Below are positions 55,276 through 64,000 of a DNA stretch of 64,000 nucleotides, in pieces; position 1 is the first letter of the stretch, and every line of letters begins with the position of its first letter. Under the pieces are notes generated by a model. It was not told the origin of the DNA. It saw only the letters and a program-made list of their open reading frames with translations, and did not search any database. Both the position numbers and the translations under genes were made by a program. Origin of the DNA: Vreelandella arcis (GTDB lineage Bacteria > Pseudomonadota > Gammaproteobacteria > Pseudomonadales > Halomonadaceae). The DNA is taken from the NCBI RefSeq assembly GCF_900103865.1, contig NZ_FNII01000009.1, forward strand, positions 124,001 to 188,000, written 5' to 3'.

Positions 55276-56961
55276 TTACTCGCGTGGTGCGCGAGGTATG
55301 GGGTCTTCGGTTTTGACATTGTCGAACAGTAGTGCGCGCGGATTATCGCTAAGCGTGCGGGCCAGCGGCTGGACATCACGTATTACCCGGTCTAGCCGGT
55401 CAATTGTCGAGGTAAGCTCCTGATAGGCGGCGGATTCCGGAGACAAACCTTCCAGGGTCTTCTGCAGCTCTTCAAGCGTGCGATTTACGTTGGTACCCAA
55501 TGACTGGGTTTCAGGATCGTTGAGCAGTTGGTTGAGCGATTCACTCACATTACGTACTTCTTCAAGCACTGACTCAGACGACTGTAAATTACGATCAAGC
55601 CCGGTTAACAACGGTTCAATTTCGAGTGTGTTTAGTTTTTCTAATAGCTCGGTCACTTGCGCTTGGATTTGCGCAAAGCCGCCCGAAACCGTGGGGAAGA
55701 CGATGCGGTCAGCAAAAGACTCGGGGACGTATTGAGACGCCAATTCACGCCGAAAATTTAAGTCCACAAACATCGCGCCGGTCAGCAGGCTTCCGCTTTT
55801 GAGCGAAGCGCGCAGCCCAAGCGTGAACATCCGCTTGAGGCGTGCATCCCATTCATCCAAATCGACGTCAGTGTTCTCGATACCCAGTCGTTGTGGCTCA
55901 ATGCGAATCAATACAGGAATAGCAAAGCGTTCTCGTGAGTCCGGCTGGGGGGCTGTAAAATTCCAGGGTACAGATGCCACAGTACCAAGACGAACGCCGC
56001 GAAACTCCACGGGCGCCCCTTTGGAGAGCCCGCGTACGGTGTCGTCGACAAGCAATACATACTCCAGATAACGGTCAAAGGTGCCTTGTCGAGCGCTTTC
56101 TTCGTCATTGTAGAGTTCAAAGCGTGTGTCGTTATCGACGGGCCGTCCCATCGGCAGGTCTTCCGGGACGCCAAAGGTCACGCCGCCACCGACGAGTGCC
56201 TCAATGGATTCAACGTTGACGCGTACACCGTCGGCATCTATGCGGAAATCAATCCCGCTAGAACTCCAAAAGCGCGTACTTTCGGTTACCAACTGCGCGT
56301 AGGGCTCTTCAATAAATACTTGATGGTGCATGGTGCGTGACGCTGAATCAAAGCGAGTTTCTTCTATCCGGCCGACGGTGAAGCCTTGGTAAGAGACCGG
56401 ATCGCCTACGCGCAATGAATTACCCAGTTGGCTGATGAGGCTAATTTGCAAGCCAGCTACCCCTGGTGGGGCAACAGGTGGCGTATCTCTAACGTCGAAC
56501 TCCCGTTGAGGCTCGGACGAAGAACCAGGTTGGAGTTGGATATAGGCACCGGAAAGAACTGTACCTAGTCCGCTAATTCCTTCGCGCCCAATACGCGGTT
56601 TAACCACCCAGAAGCTACTATCTTCACGCAGCATAGCTTCCGCTTCCGGTTGAATGCGTGCGCGTAACACCGCTTGAGAAAGATCATCGGAAAGCCGAAC
56701 GCTCTGTACTCGGCCAATTTCAACGTTCCGACTGCGAATAAGGGTGTTACCTGCTTCAATCCCCTCGGCATTTTCCATCGTTAGGGTCACCATCGTGCCC
56801 CGAGTGGAGTAGTTGTCGTATACCAGCCATAAGCCGATAATCAAAGCGACAATGGGGACAATCCAAATAGGCGAAAGCCGTGTTTGGGGGCTCGGTTTAG
56901 CTCGATGCATGGCGGCATCTTTCTGTGGCTCGTTGGAGCCGGCGTTGTCTTCATTTGCCAT
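55276..56961 (-). CDS. pqiB: MCE-domain protein PqiB
   Basis: 561 residues: one N-terminal membrane anchor (about 34-52), then three MCE domains (each opening with G-x-V-G-R or GTVLSG-like strands) and a C-terminal helical region with a coiled-coil character (about 450-550). It forms the periplasmic tunnel that carries lipids between membranes. The start at complement 56961 has AGGAAG upstream. It overlaps the end of pqiA by 11 bp. Confidence 0.92.
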   Translation of the reverse strand: MANEDNAGSNEPQKDAAMHRAKPSPQTRLSPIWIVPIVALIIGLWLVYDNYSTRGTMVTLTMENAEGIEAGNTLIRSRNVEIGRVQSVRLSDDLSQAVLRARIQPEAEAMLREDSSFWVVKPRIGREGISGLGTVLSGAYIQLQPGSSSEPQREFDVRDTPPVAPPGVAGLQISLISQLGNSLRVGDPVSYQGFTVGRIEETRFDSASRTMHHQVFIEEPYAQLVTESTRFWSSSGIDFRIDADGVRVNVESIEALVGGGVTFGVPEDLPMGRPVDNDTRFELYNDEESARQGTFDRYLEYVLLVDDTVRGLSKGAPVEFRGVRLGTVASVPWNFTAPQPDSRERFAIPVLIRIEPQRLGIENTDVDLDEWDARLKRMFTLGLRASLKSGSLLTGAMFVDLNFRRELASQYVPESFADRIVFPTVSGGFAQIQAQVTELLEKLNTLEIEPLLTGLDRNLQSSESVLEEVRNVSESLNQLLNDPETQSLGTNVNRTLEELQKTLEGLSPESAAYQELTSTIDRLDRVIRDVQPLARTLSDNPRALLFDNVKTEDPIPRAPRE

Positions 56962-58318
56962 CAATCACTTCCTTTCGGGCGGCGTTTCGTCCTGGGTATT
57001 TTTTGATAGGTGCATCCCATAGTAAGCGAGGGTCGAACGACATGGCAGCCAGCATGGTTAAGACTACGACCGACCCAAAGGCAAGCGCGGCAGGGCCTGG
57101 GTTAATCGTCATTAACGAATCGGCGCGAATGAGGGCCACCAGAATCGCTACCACGAAGACATCGACCATCGACCAGCGGCCAATAAATTCAGTGATCCGG
57201 TAGAGTGTTGTCCGCGTTTGAGCATTCAATGCATGGCTTCGGTTGGCAACGCTACATAGCCAGGCCAGAGCAAATAGCTTGCCAACGGGAACAATGATGC
57301 TGGCGACAAAAATAACCCCGGCTATTGGCCAGGAACCTCCTTGCATCAGTTCGACGATGCCGCCGACGATCGTTGATGGCGAGCTATTGCCCAAGCTGGT
57401 CGTGGTCATAATGGGGTATACGTTAGCAGGAATATACATGACCGTGGCCGCGGCGAGTAGCGCCCAGGTTCGCTGCACGCTGTGGGGTAAACGGGGATGT
57501 AGTTTTTCGCGACAGCGCAAACAATACTGTTTGCCATCGGGCGATAAACGATTAATCAGGCCACAGGTGGGGCAACTGGTCAGTTGCTGGGCCGCAGCAG
57601 ACATACCTGTTTGGGTTCCTTCAGGGGCGAGGGGTTCGCCTTCCAAGGCAAACCACATCCAATCTGCGTCAATAGATTGCACCGTCATCAGCAATAAAAT
57701 GGCAAAGGTGCAAAAAGCCCAGAAGGATAATCCAAGCTCAATATCGGCAAGCCCTGCGACTTTGATTAAGCTTACTAAGGCGCCAACAATAAAGACGTCC
57801 GCCATCATCCAGGGGGTTAGGTGGCTTAATGAACGTGCCGTTGAGCGACTAAACGGCAGAGGGTCATTACGTAATAAACCAAATTGCAGCCACACAATGC
57901 CTATCAAATAAACGGCGGGTAATACGACAATGGTCATGATGACCCCTATGGCCACCACAGGTTGATGAAACGCGATCAGCGTGCTGGCCGTTTCGGACAG
58001 TTCGATACGGTTGCTCACACCGCTATAGCTAAAGCTGACGAATGGATAAGAAGCGGCTAGCAAAAGGGCGATAAGCGACGCGACAGCAAGCGCCATACTG
58101 CGCTGGGCAGGATAGCGATTACGTTTCACTAATACATGCGAGCAGCGTGGGCAGCTCGCTTTCTCACCTGATTTTAGCGGTGGTAGCGCCGATACCCAGT
58201 CGCATTCATGGCAGGCGCGCAGGCGTCGCCGTTGAGTACGGGCCTCGGGAGGTTGTTGGTCAACTAATGGCGCATTGACCGGCAACGTAGGTGTTTTAGG
58301 GAACCAGTGTTGGGACAA
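56951..58318 (-). CDS. pqiA: Inner-membrane protein PqiA
   Basis: 455 residues: two repeats, each with a cytoplasmic rubredoxin-like Cys4 cluster (CHEC and CPRC; CPTC and CLRC) followed by four membrane helices. It anchors the PqiABC system in the inner membrane and may drive transport. It starts at TTG complement 58318, an unusual start, behind an AGAGAGA stretch; no ATG lies close upstream. First gene of pqiA-pqiB-pqiC. Confidence 0.9.
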   Translation of the reverse strand: MSQHWFPKTPTLPVNAPLVDQQPPEARTQRRRLRACHECDWVSALPPLKSGEKASCPRCSHVLVKRNRYPAQRSMALAVASLIALLLAASYPFVSFSYSGVSNRIELSETASTLIAFHQPVVAIGVIMTIVVLPAVYLIGIVWLQFGLLRNDPLPFSRSTARSLSHLTPWMMADVFIVGALVSLIKVAGLADIELGLSFWAFCTFAILLLMTVQSIDADWMWFALEGEPLAPEGTQTGMSAAAQQLTSCPTCGLINRLSPDGKQYCLRCREKLHPRLPHSVQRTWALLAAATVMYIPANVYPIMTTTSLGNSSPSTIVGGIVELMQGGSWPIAGVIFVASIIVPVGKLFALAWLCSVANRSHALNAQTRTTLYRITEFIGRWSMVDVFVVAILVALIRADSLMTINPGPAALAFGSVVVLTMLAAMSFDPRLLWDAPIKKYPGRNAARKEVIDGK

Positions 58319-58541
58319 ATAGAGGTCTCTCTAACGTGTTGAGGTCAAAGCAATACGCTGTTAGCGATTAGTCTGTCAATTCTTAGGTAAAATTAACGAC
58401 TTGTTCATCCAATCGACGTTGACCTCAAGCGGTGATTGGACAATCATCGCCGCCGCTGATGGTGCCAATGAAAGCGCTATCAGTCACTTGAGATACGCTC
58501 TATCATGTGCGTGTTTAGAATACGCCATCAAAGGGAACCCC

Positions 58542-59516
58542 ATGTTACTTGCTCTAATCGCCGTTGTCGTTGGTCTGGTATTGCTTATATGGAGTGCTGA
58601 AAAATTTATCGACGGTGCGGCAGCAACCTCCCGTTGGCTGGGGCTATCGCCTTTGTTAATCGGTATGTTGGTGATTGGTTTTGGTACCTCAGCTCCGGAA
58701 ATGATGGTGTCGGTATTAGCAGCGATGCAGGGTAACCCCGGCTTGGCGGTGGGGAATGCGTATGGCTCCAATATTGCCAATATCGGCTTGGTGCTGGGCT
58801 TTGTGGCTTTGCTGGCTCCGTTGGCTGTGCATTCAAGCGTTGTTCGTAAAGAAATACCACTGTTGCTCGTGGTGATGCTGGTCACTGGGTTAATGCTGTT
58901 AGATGGGTGGGTAGCTCGCTGGGAAGCGGCCTGTTTATTGCTGGCGCTGTTAATATTCATCATTGTTAGTGTTGTACGCTCACGGGGCCAGCAAGATGAT
59001 GCGCTTGTTGCGGAAGTGGCCGAAACGCTGGATAACAAGCCCATGTCGCGCGGCAAAGCGATTATGTGGACCCTGGTGGGGTTAGTGCTGTTAATCGTTA
59101 GCTCGCGCCTGCTGGTGTGGGGGGCGGTGGAGATCGCCGTGCGTTTTGGCGTAAGCGATCTGATTATTGGTTTGACGGTAGTGGCCATTGGCACGTCTTT
59201 ACCCGAATTAGCGTCGTCGATTACCGCGCTTAGGCGTAATGAGCACGATATGGTGCTGGGTAACGTCGTGGGTTCTAATTTGTTTAACAGCCTTGCGGTG
59301 GTCGGTTTGGCCGGTGTCATCGCGCCGATTGAAACCGGGCAAGAGGTACTTCAGCGTGATTGGGGCGTCATGCTGGTCATGACCGTACTTATGATGTTGT
59401 TTGCGTTTTCCTGGCGGGGCCGCCCGCGGCGCATCAACCGCTTTGAGGGTGGGGGGTTGTTGGCGCTGTTTATTGCCTACACTGGCTATATGGTGAGCTT
59501 GGTCGTGTTCGCTTAA
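58542..59516 (+). CDS. CaCA-family Na+/Ca2+ antiporter (YrbG type)
   Basis: 324 residues with 10 membrane segments in two repeated halves. The alpha repeats are visible as GTSAPEMMVS with NAYGSNIANIGLVLG, and GTSLPELASS with NVVGSNLFNSLAVVG. The conserved glutamates are present, so transport is expected. Start at 58542 (MLLALIAV) with AAAGGGA upstream; the 47 codons upstream are not homologous. In E. coli yrbG lies next to the mla lipid-transport genes; here it is next to the pqi lipid-transport genes. Confidence 0.9.
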   Translation: MLLALIAVVVGLVLLIWSAEKFIDGAAATSRWLGLSPLLIGMLVIGFGTSAPEMMVSVLAAMQGNPGLAVGNAYGSNIANIGLVLGFVALLAPLAVHSSVVRKEIPLLLVVMLVTGLMLLDGWVARWEAACLLLALLIFIIVSVVRSRGQQDDALVAEVAETLDNKPMSRGKAIMWTLVGLVLLIVSSRLLVWGAVEIAVRFGVSDLIIGLTVVAIGTSLPELASSITALRRNEHDMVLGNVVGSNLFNSLAVVGLAGVIAPIETGQEVLQRDWGVMLVMTVLMMLFAFSWRGRPRRINRFEGGGLLALFIAYTGYMVSLVVFA

Positions 59517-59557
59517 GTTACTAATTTTATGGAAACACCCCACCTAAGCCTTAAAAA

Positions 59558-59571
59558 TTGACCTGCGTCAA
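59558..59571 (+). promoter_or_regulatory. FNR/Anr-type box upstream of cydA
   Basis: TTGAC-CTGC-GTCAA is a perfect inverted repeat one base per half away from the TTGAT-N4-ATCAA consensus of FNR/Anr, and close to known variant sites. It is 182 nt before the cydA start. Confidence 0.55.
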
Positions 59572-59752
59572 CGCGACACATCGAAAACCCCAAACTCATG
59601 CCGCATCTAAGCCGACTAAGCTGTAAACTTGATGGGTAGTTGACCAATAAGCTTAGTATTTACAAGAATAAAGCGTGACCGATAGCGGCTCTACTAAGCT
59701 GGTTTTAAGCCCTCGCAAGAGGGGAAATCCAATCAGGTCTTAGGAGCGAATT

Positions 59753-61162
59753 ATGGAGCTCGATCCGCTGTTACTCTCGCGAATACAATTCGCGTTTGTT
59801 GTTTGCTTTCACGCCATCTTCCCTGTGTTTACGATCGGTCTAGCGTCTTATATCGCTTTGCTGCACGGCCTGTTCTATAAAACGGACAATCAGGCTTGGG
59901 ATCGTCTGGCACTGTTTTGGACCAAGGTGTTTGCCGTCGTGTTCGGTATGGGCGTGGTAACCGGCATTGTGATGTCGTTCCAGTTTGGTACTAACTGGAG
60001 CAATTTCTCTTATGCGACGTCTAATTTCCTGGGGCCGATGCTCAGCTATGAAGTAGTGACCGCGTTTTTCTTGGAGGCGGCCTTCCTCGGTGTCTTGCTC
60101 TTCGGTCGTGGCAAAGTGCCCGAAGGGGTACACCTTTTTGCCGCTATCATGGTAGCAGTGGGCACGTTTATCTCGTCGTTCTGGATACTGTCAGCCAACA
60201 GCTGGATGCAGACGCCTAGCGGCTATGAAATGATCGATGGTCACTTCCATATCACCTCCTGGATGGCGGCAATTTTCAACCCATCCTTCTGGTACCGCTT
60301 CGCCCATATGGTAATGGCGTCCTTCCTGACCGGTGGTTTCGTGGTGGCGGGTGTCAGTGCCTGGTTCCTGTTGCGTGATCGCGACGTGGAGGCGAATAAA
60401 AAAGCGCTCTCGATGTGCCTGTGGCTGCTTTTGTTCCTGGCGCCCGCGCAGGCTGTCATCGGCGATTTCCACGGCCTGAATACGCTCGAGCATCAGCCGA
60501 CCAAAGTGGCGGCCATGGAAGGTAACTGGGAAACCGGGTCCAACGTTCCGCTTCTGCTATTCGCGCTTCCCGACCAAGAGGCGCAGACCAACCATTTTGA
60601 AATCGGCATTCCTAGCCTTGCAAGCATCATACTCACGCACAGCGCCGACGGTGAAATACCTGGCGTCAGCGAAGTGGCCCCTGACGAACAGCCCCCTGTG
60701 GCGCTGGTGTTCTGGTCATTCCGCGTGATGGTGGCGATCGGCATGTTGATGATCGGTGTGGCGATTGCGGGCCTGTTGTTACGCCGGAAAGGGCGTGTCT
60801 TCCAATCACCGTTCTATCTCAAGACGCTGGTGGGCATGATTGTTTCACCCTTCATTGCCGTGCTTGCCGGCTGGGTTGTTACCGAAGCGGGGCGGGCGCC
60901 CTGGTTGGTATACGGTGTCATGACTCATGCCCAGGGGCTGACGCCTTCGCTCACCGGGGGAATGGCGCTCTTTACCCTGATTGGATACGTCGCGGTGTAT
61001 ACCGTCGTGTTCTGGGTAGGTATTTACTACCTGACCCGTGTGGTACGTAACGGCATGCTTCCCGGTACTGCGGAAGTGACCGGCGAAGTTGAGCGGGCAA
61101 AACGGCCTTTCTCAGCGGCCCATACGCCGTTCGATGGTGATTTTGAAGGAGCGAGCAAATGA
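59753..61162 (+). CDS. cydA: Cytochrome bd oxidase subunit I, short Q-loop type
   Basis: Quinol oxidase subunit carrying hemes b558, b595 and d; works at low oxygen. The 469 residues show LSRIQFAFVVCFHAIFP with the heme ligand His20, MSFQFGTNWSNFS, SFWILSANSWMQTP, and the GRAPW motif. It is about 50 residues shorter than E. coli CydA, in the region of the Q-loop, and so resembles the CIO (cyanide-insensitive) form of Pseudomonas. Start at ATG 59753 behind GGAG. It overlaps cydB by 4 bp (ATGA). Confidence 0.94.
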   Translation: MELDPLLLSRIQFAFVVCFHAIFPVFTIGLASYIALLHGLFYKTDNQAWDRLALFWTKVFAVVFGMGVVTGIVMSFQFGTNWSNFSYATSNFLGPMLSYEVVTAFFLEAAFLGVLLFGRGKVPEGVHLFAAIMVAVGTFISSFWILSANSWMQTPSGYEMIDGHFHITSWMAAIFNPSFWYRFAHMVMASFLTGGFVVAGVSAWFLLRDRDVEANKKALSMCLWLLLFLAPAQAVIGDFHGLNTLEHQPTKVAAMEGNWETGSNVPLLLFALPDQEAQTNHFEIGIPSLASIILTHSADGEIPGVSEVAPDEQPPVALVFWSFRVMVAIGMLMIGVAIAGLLLRRKGRVFQSPFYLKTLVGMIVSPFIAVLAGWVVTEAGRAPWLVYGVMTHAQGLTPSLTGGMALFTLIGYVAVYTVVFWVGIYYLTRVVRNGMLPGTAEVTGEVERAKRPFSAAHTPFDGDFEGASK

Positions 61163-62160
61163 TCAGCCTTGACCTTGCAATAATCTGGGCCGGCATTATC
61201 GGATTCGGCGTTATCATGTACGTGATCATGGACGGTTTTGATTTGGGGCTGGGGATATTGTTTCCCTTCGCGCCCGACGACGAATCGCGAGATGTGATGA
61301 TGAACTCGGTCGCGCCGGTGTGGGACGGTAATGAAACCTGGCTGGTTCTTGGCGGTGCCGGGCTACTGGGCGCCTTCCCTCTGGTTTACTCGGTGTTCCT
61401 GCCGGCGCTTTATATCGGAGTGTTTTTGATGTTGGCCGGATTGATTTTCCGCGGCATCTCTTTTGAGTTTCGTTTCAAATCCAAGAAAAACCGCCATTGG
61501 TGGAACCGGGCATTCTGCGGCGGGTCGGCGGTTGCTGCCTTTGCGCAGGGGGCCGTGGTCGGCGCCTATATCCAGGGCTTTGCCGTTGAAGACTTTGTGT
61601 ATGTGGGCGGCGCCCTCGACTGGCTAACGCCGTTTTCCGTGCTGACCGGTCTGGGCTTGATGGCGGGCTATGCTCTTTTGGGGGCTACCTGGTTGATCCT
61701 CAAGTCTGAGGGCTATGTTCAGCAGTGGGCCTATCGCATCACACCCAAGCTGTTGGTGGCGGTGCTGGTCGTATTTGGCATCGTCAGTCTATGGACGCCC
61801 TTGGTAAGCCCTGAAGTGCGCGATCGTTGGCTCAATCAGATCCATCTGATCTGGGTGTTCCCGATCCTTGCCATGGTGTGTGCCTATGTCCTCTACCGGG
61901 CCGTTAAGCGTCAGGAAGAAGGCCTGCCGTTTGTCGCCTCGTTAGGACTGTTCATCTTCACCTATTTGGGACTGATCGCGAGCAAGTGGCCGGTCATCGT
62001 GCCGCCCAACTACACAATCTGGGATGCCTCCTCGGCACCGGAATCGCAGCTCTTCCTGCTCATCGGCGTGCTGTTTGTCATTCCCATCGTGCTGGCCTAC
62101 ACGGCATGGACGTACTGGGTATTCCGCGGCAAGGTGCGTGTTGGAGAGGGCTATCACTGA
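61159..62160 (+). CDS. cydB: Cytochrome bd oxidase subunit II
   Basis: 333 residues and nine membrane segments; partner of CydA. It starts behind GAAGGAG with the first helix (LAIIWAGIIGFGVIMYVIMDGFDLG, the family signature). FPLVYSVFLPALYIGVFLMLAGLIFRGISFEFR is the typical next region. Shorter than E. coli CydB (379), like CioB. A 4-nt gap leads to cydD. Confidence 0.95.
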   Translation: MISLDLAIIWAGIIGFGVIMYVIMDGFDLGLGILFPFAPDDESRDVMMNSVAPVWDGNETWLVLGGAGLLGAFPLVYSVFLPALYIGVFLMLAGLIFRGISFEFRFKSKKNRHWWNRAFCGGSAVAAFAQGAVVGAYIQGFAVEDFVYVGGALDWLTPFSVLTGLGLMAGYALLGATWLILKSEGYVQQWAYRITPKLLVAVLVVFGIVSLWTPLVSPEVRDRWLNQIHLIWVFPILAMVCAYVLYRAVKRQEEGLPFVASLGLFIFTYLGLIASKWPVIVPPNYTIWDASSAPESQLFLLIGVLFVIPIVLAYTAWTYWVFRGKVRVGEGYH

Positions 62161-62164
62161 GCCC

Positions 62165-63841
62165 ATGGCCTCGACATCTGAGCAAAACGGGTTAACGCCG
62201 CGCCGCTGGTTGCAGTCGCTTGCATCGTTGGAGCGCAAGCGACTGAGGGGCGCGGCGTTCCTCGGTAGTCTGGCAGGTTTTCAGACCGTATTCATTGTCA
62301 CGGGCCTTGCATGGTTGATCGATCAACTGGTGGTGCATGATCGTGCTCCCCGTGATTTATCGTTAGTTTTCATTCTGTTGGCCGTCGCCGTTGTCGTGAG
62401 AGCGCTTTGCCAATGGGCATCTGAGCGTCTGAGTCTGGATGCCAGCCTACGGATAAGACGTTACGCGCGCTCACAACTGCTGGACAAGGTCACGGCGCTA
62501 GGGCCCGTCTGGTTGACCACTCAGCAAAGCGGCGCCATCGCCGCCCAGGCCGTCGAGCATATTGACGCCCTGGACGGCTATTTTGCGCGTTTCCATCCGC
62601 AAATGCGGATTACCGTATGGGTGCCCCTGGTCATCCTTGCGGTGGTGGTTTCGCTGGATTACCTGGCGGCCATTTTTCTATTGCTGGCGGCACCGCTGAT
62701 ACCGTTGTTTATGGCTCTGGTCGGCATGGGGGCTGAGCGCATGAACCGTGATCAGTTCGCAGCGGTGGCCAGACTGTCGGCACATTTCATCGACCGCGTA
62801 CGCGGGATTACCACGCTCCAGCTTTTCGGTCATACGGTCGCAGCCCAGGAAGCTGTGTGGCAGGCGGCCGATCACTATCGCCGCTTGAGTATGCGCACGC
62901 TGAAGCTGGCTTTTCTGTCATCGGCAGTCCTCGAGTTTTTCTCGTCGGTGGCCATCGCCGTGGTGGCCATGTATGTGGGCTTTGGCCTGCTGGGCTACAT
63001 CGAGTACGGCCCCGCGCCTTCGCTGACGCTTTTTTCCGGGCTGGCCGTGCTGCTGCTGGCGCCGGAGTTTTTTCAGCCGTTGCGCACGCTTTCCATGCAC
63101 TACCACGACCGTGCAGCGGCATTAGGTGCGGCAGAGAGTATCGTCAATACGCTCAATCAGCCGCCGGTAATGAGAACCGCTTCTCCGCCTGCCACTCAAG
63201 ATCCAGAGGCGCTGGTAGAGCTTGAAGGCGTTGAGGTCAGCTATGCCGCCCGTGGTGTCGTGCTGGGCTCGTTGGATCTGATTTTACGGCATGGTGATGT
63301 GGTGGCGGTTAGCGGCGAGTCGGGTAGCGGAAAGTCAACGCTTTTGGCGTTGCTGGCAGGCTTTGTTGGCGCGAGCCAGGGCGAGTGTCGTCATGCGGCG
63401 ACGAACCAGGTCGCCTGGCTGGATCAGCAGCCATGTCTTCTGCAGGGCAGTCTGGCCGACAACCTGCGTTTGGCTGACCCTGAAGCGACGCATGAGGCCA
63501 TGCAGTCGGCGTTAACCCGTGCGGGATTGAACGAGGTGCTGAACGCGCTACCGCAAGGGCTGGACACCCTGCTTGGCGAACGCGGGGTGGGCTTGTCCGG
63601 TGGACAGGCGCAGCGGCTTGCCCTGGCGCGCGTTTACCTGAGTAGTGCGCCCTTGGTGCTGCTTGATGAACCTACCGCCAGGCTCGATAGCGCCACGGAA
63701 AAAGCGGTCGTTGAGGCCTTGTTAGACTGGGCAAGAGAAGGGCGCACGCTTGTCGTCGCCACTCACCATCCTGCGGTCATCGCGGCGGCGAGTCGTCATC
63801 TTCGCGTGGTCAATGGCCAGCTTCAGGAGGTGCTCGCTTGA
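62165..63841 (+). CDS. cydD: ABC exporter subunit CydD
   Basis: Membrane and ATPase subunit of the CydDC glutathione/cysteine exporter needed for cytochrome bd assembly. I put the start at ATG 62165 (MASTSEQNG), 4 nt after cydB, giving 558 residues; the GTG at 62138 within cydB is an alternative behind nothing clear. Six membrane segments, then Walker A VSGESGSGKSTLLALL, signature LSGGQAQRLALARVYL and Walker B LVLLDEPTARLDS. It overlaps cydC by 4 bp. Confidence 0.93.
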   Translation: MASTSEQNGLTPRRWLQSLASLERKRLRGAAFLGSLAGFQTVFIVTGLAWLIDQLVVHDRAPRDLSLVFILLAVAVVVRALCQWASERLSLDASLRIRRYARSQLLDKVTALGPVWLTTQQSGAIAAQAVEHIDALDGYFARFHPQMRITVWVPLVILAVVVSLDYLAAIFLLLAAPLIPLFMALVGMGAERMNRDQFAAVARLSAHFIDRVRGITTLQLFGHTVAAQEAVWQAADHYRRLSMRTLKLAFLSSAVLEFFSSVAIAVVAMYVGFGLLGYIEYGPAPSLTLFSGLAVLLLAPEFFQPLRTLSMHYHDRAAALGAAESIVNTLNQPPVMRTASPPATQDPEALVELEGVEVSYAARGVVLGSLDLILRHGDVVAVSGESGSGKSTLLALLAGFVGASQGECRHAATNQVAWLDQQPCLLQGSLADNLRLADPEATHEAMQSALTRAGLNEVLNALPQGLDTLLGERGVGLSGGQAQRLALARVYLSSAPLVLLDEPTARLDSATEKAVVEALLDWAREGRTLVVATHHPAVIAAASRHLRVVNGQLQEVLA

Positions 63842-64000
63842 GTAAAGTCTATCGCCAGTTTTTACCCTGGCTGCGTCTGCTGACCCGACGTCGTCGCGCC
63901 CTGATGCTGGGGGCTTTGCTTGCCGGCATCACCTTTCTGTCCGGTGTTGCACTGCTCGGTTTATCCGGGTGGTTCATTACTGCCAGTGCATTAACCGGCA
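63838..64000 (+). CDS. cydC: ABC exporter subunit CydC (5' end only)
   Basis: 54 codons before the window ends: (M)SKVYRQFLPWLRLLTRRRR, then a first membrane helix and LLGLSGWFITASALTG, the typical CydC start. It begins at TTG 63838, overlapping the cydD stop as TTGA, with AGGAGG 7 nt upstream. The TTG start is well supported by that ribosome site. Confidence 0.92.
   Translation, partial: MSKVYRQFLPWLRLLTRRRRALMLGALLAGITFLSGVALLGLSGWFITASALTG

Noticed and set aside
58484..59320. 278-codon minus-strand frame opposite the antiporter
   Set aside because: The plus strand carries the conserved CaCA repeats; the antisense frame has low-complexity T/S/N composition.

Overview
The window looks like chromosomal DNA of a halophilic, aerobic gammaproteobacterium of the Halomonas type (Halomonadaceae). 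This rests on acidic proteins, a PHA phasin, and gene orders that I recall as shared with Pseudomonas relatives: purN-purM-perM-hda and lexA-psrA-nagZ. I see no insertion sequences, prophage, CRISPR arrays or rRNA. Almost everything is housekeeping or metabolism, with short intergenic gaps and many ATGA or TGATG stop/start overlaps. The window cuts a pterin dehydratase gene at its left edge and cydC at its right edge.

Layout. 1-5.3 kb: phhB (partial) and a PAS-GGEEF diguanylate cyclase on the minus strand; cobA, a membrane-anchored coiled-coil protein, apbC and dcd on the plus strand. 5.3-12.4 kb: purMN, divergent perM-hda, a phasin with a good promoter, fumC, and an endonuclease/exonuclease/phosphatase-fold protein. 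12.5-16.2 kb: two tandem tRNA-Val(GAC) genes, msrC, and the methionine importer metNIQ. The metNIQ operon is preceded by a strong promoter and a structured leader ending in an intrinsic terminator just before metN. 16.4-24.2 kb: ribE, purine and uracil salvage and uptake (AzgA-type permease, apt, gpt, ung, upp, uraA), then molybdenum cofactor genes (mobB, a moaC-moaD fusion, moaE). 24.2-31.6 kb: an RNase J-like protein, purU, lexA, psrA, a cytoplasmic YkuD protein, nagZ, hpt, ppsR. 31.8-41.4 kb: ppsA, ggt, a membrane-fused glycerophosphodiesterase, rraA, acnB. 41.7-48.8 kb: miaE, a 1299-residue AfsR/STAND-like regulator, and a queuosine-precursor operon queC-queE-queD-like-ykgJ. 48.9-58.3 kb: an SRPBCC protein, a DUF2789 protein, asparaginase, an MFS exporter, a hypothetical protein, rhlE, a helix-hairpin-helix protein and pqiABC. 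58.5-64 kb: a CaCA antiporter and the short-Q-loop cytochrome bd operon cydABDC, with an FNR/Anr-type box upstream.

Working together, the window covers purine synthesis and salvage, one-carbon metabolism (purN, purU), methionine uptake and repair, Moco and queuosine precursor synthesis, peptidoglycan recycling (nagZ plus a YkuD peptidase), the PEP synthase switch (ppsR/ppsA), outer-membrane lipid handling (pqi) and low-oxygen respiration (cyd). The most unusual points are the metNIQ leader RNA, the two-domain QueD-like protein whose halves retain complementary parts of one active site, the MoaC-MoaD fusion, and the large orphan regulator. All functions are inferred from sequence read by eye; no database search was run.
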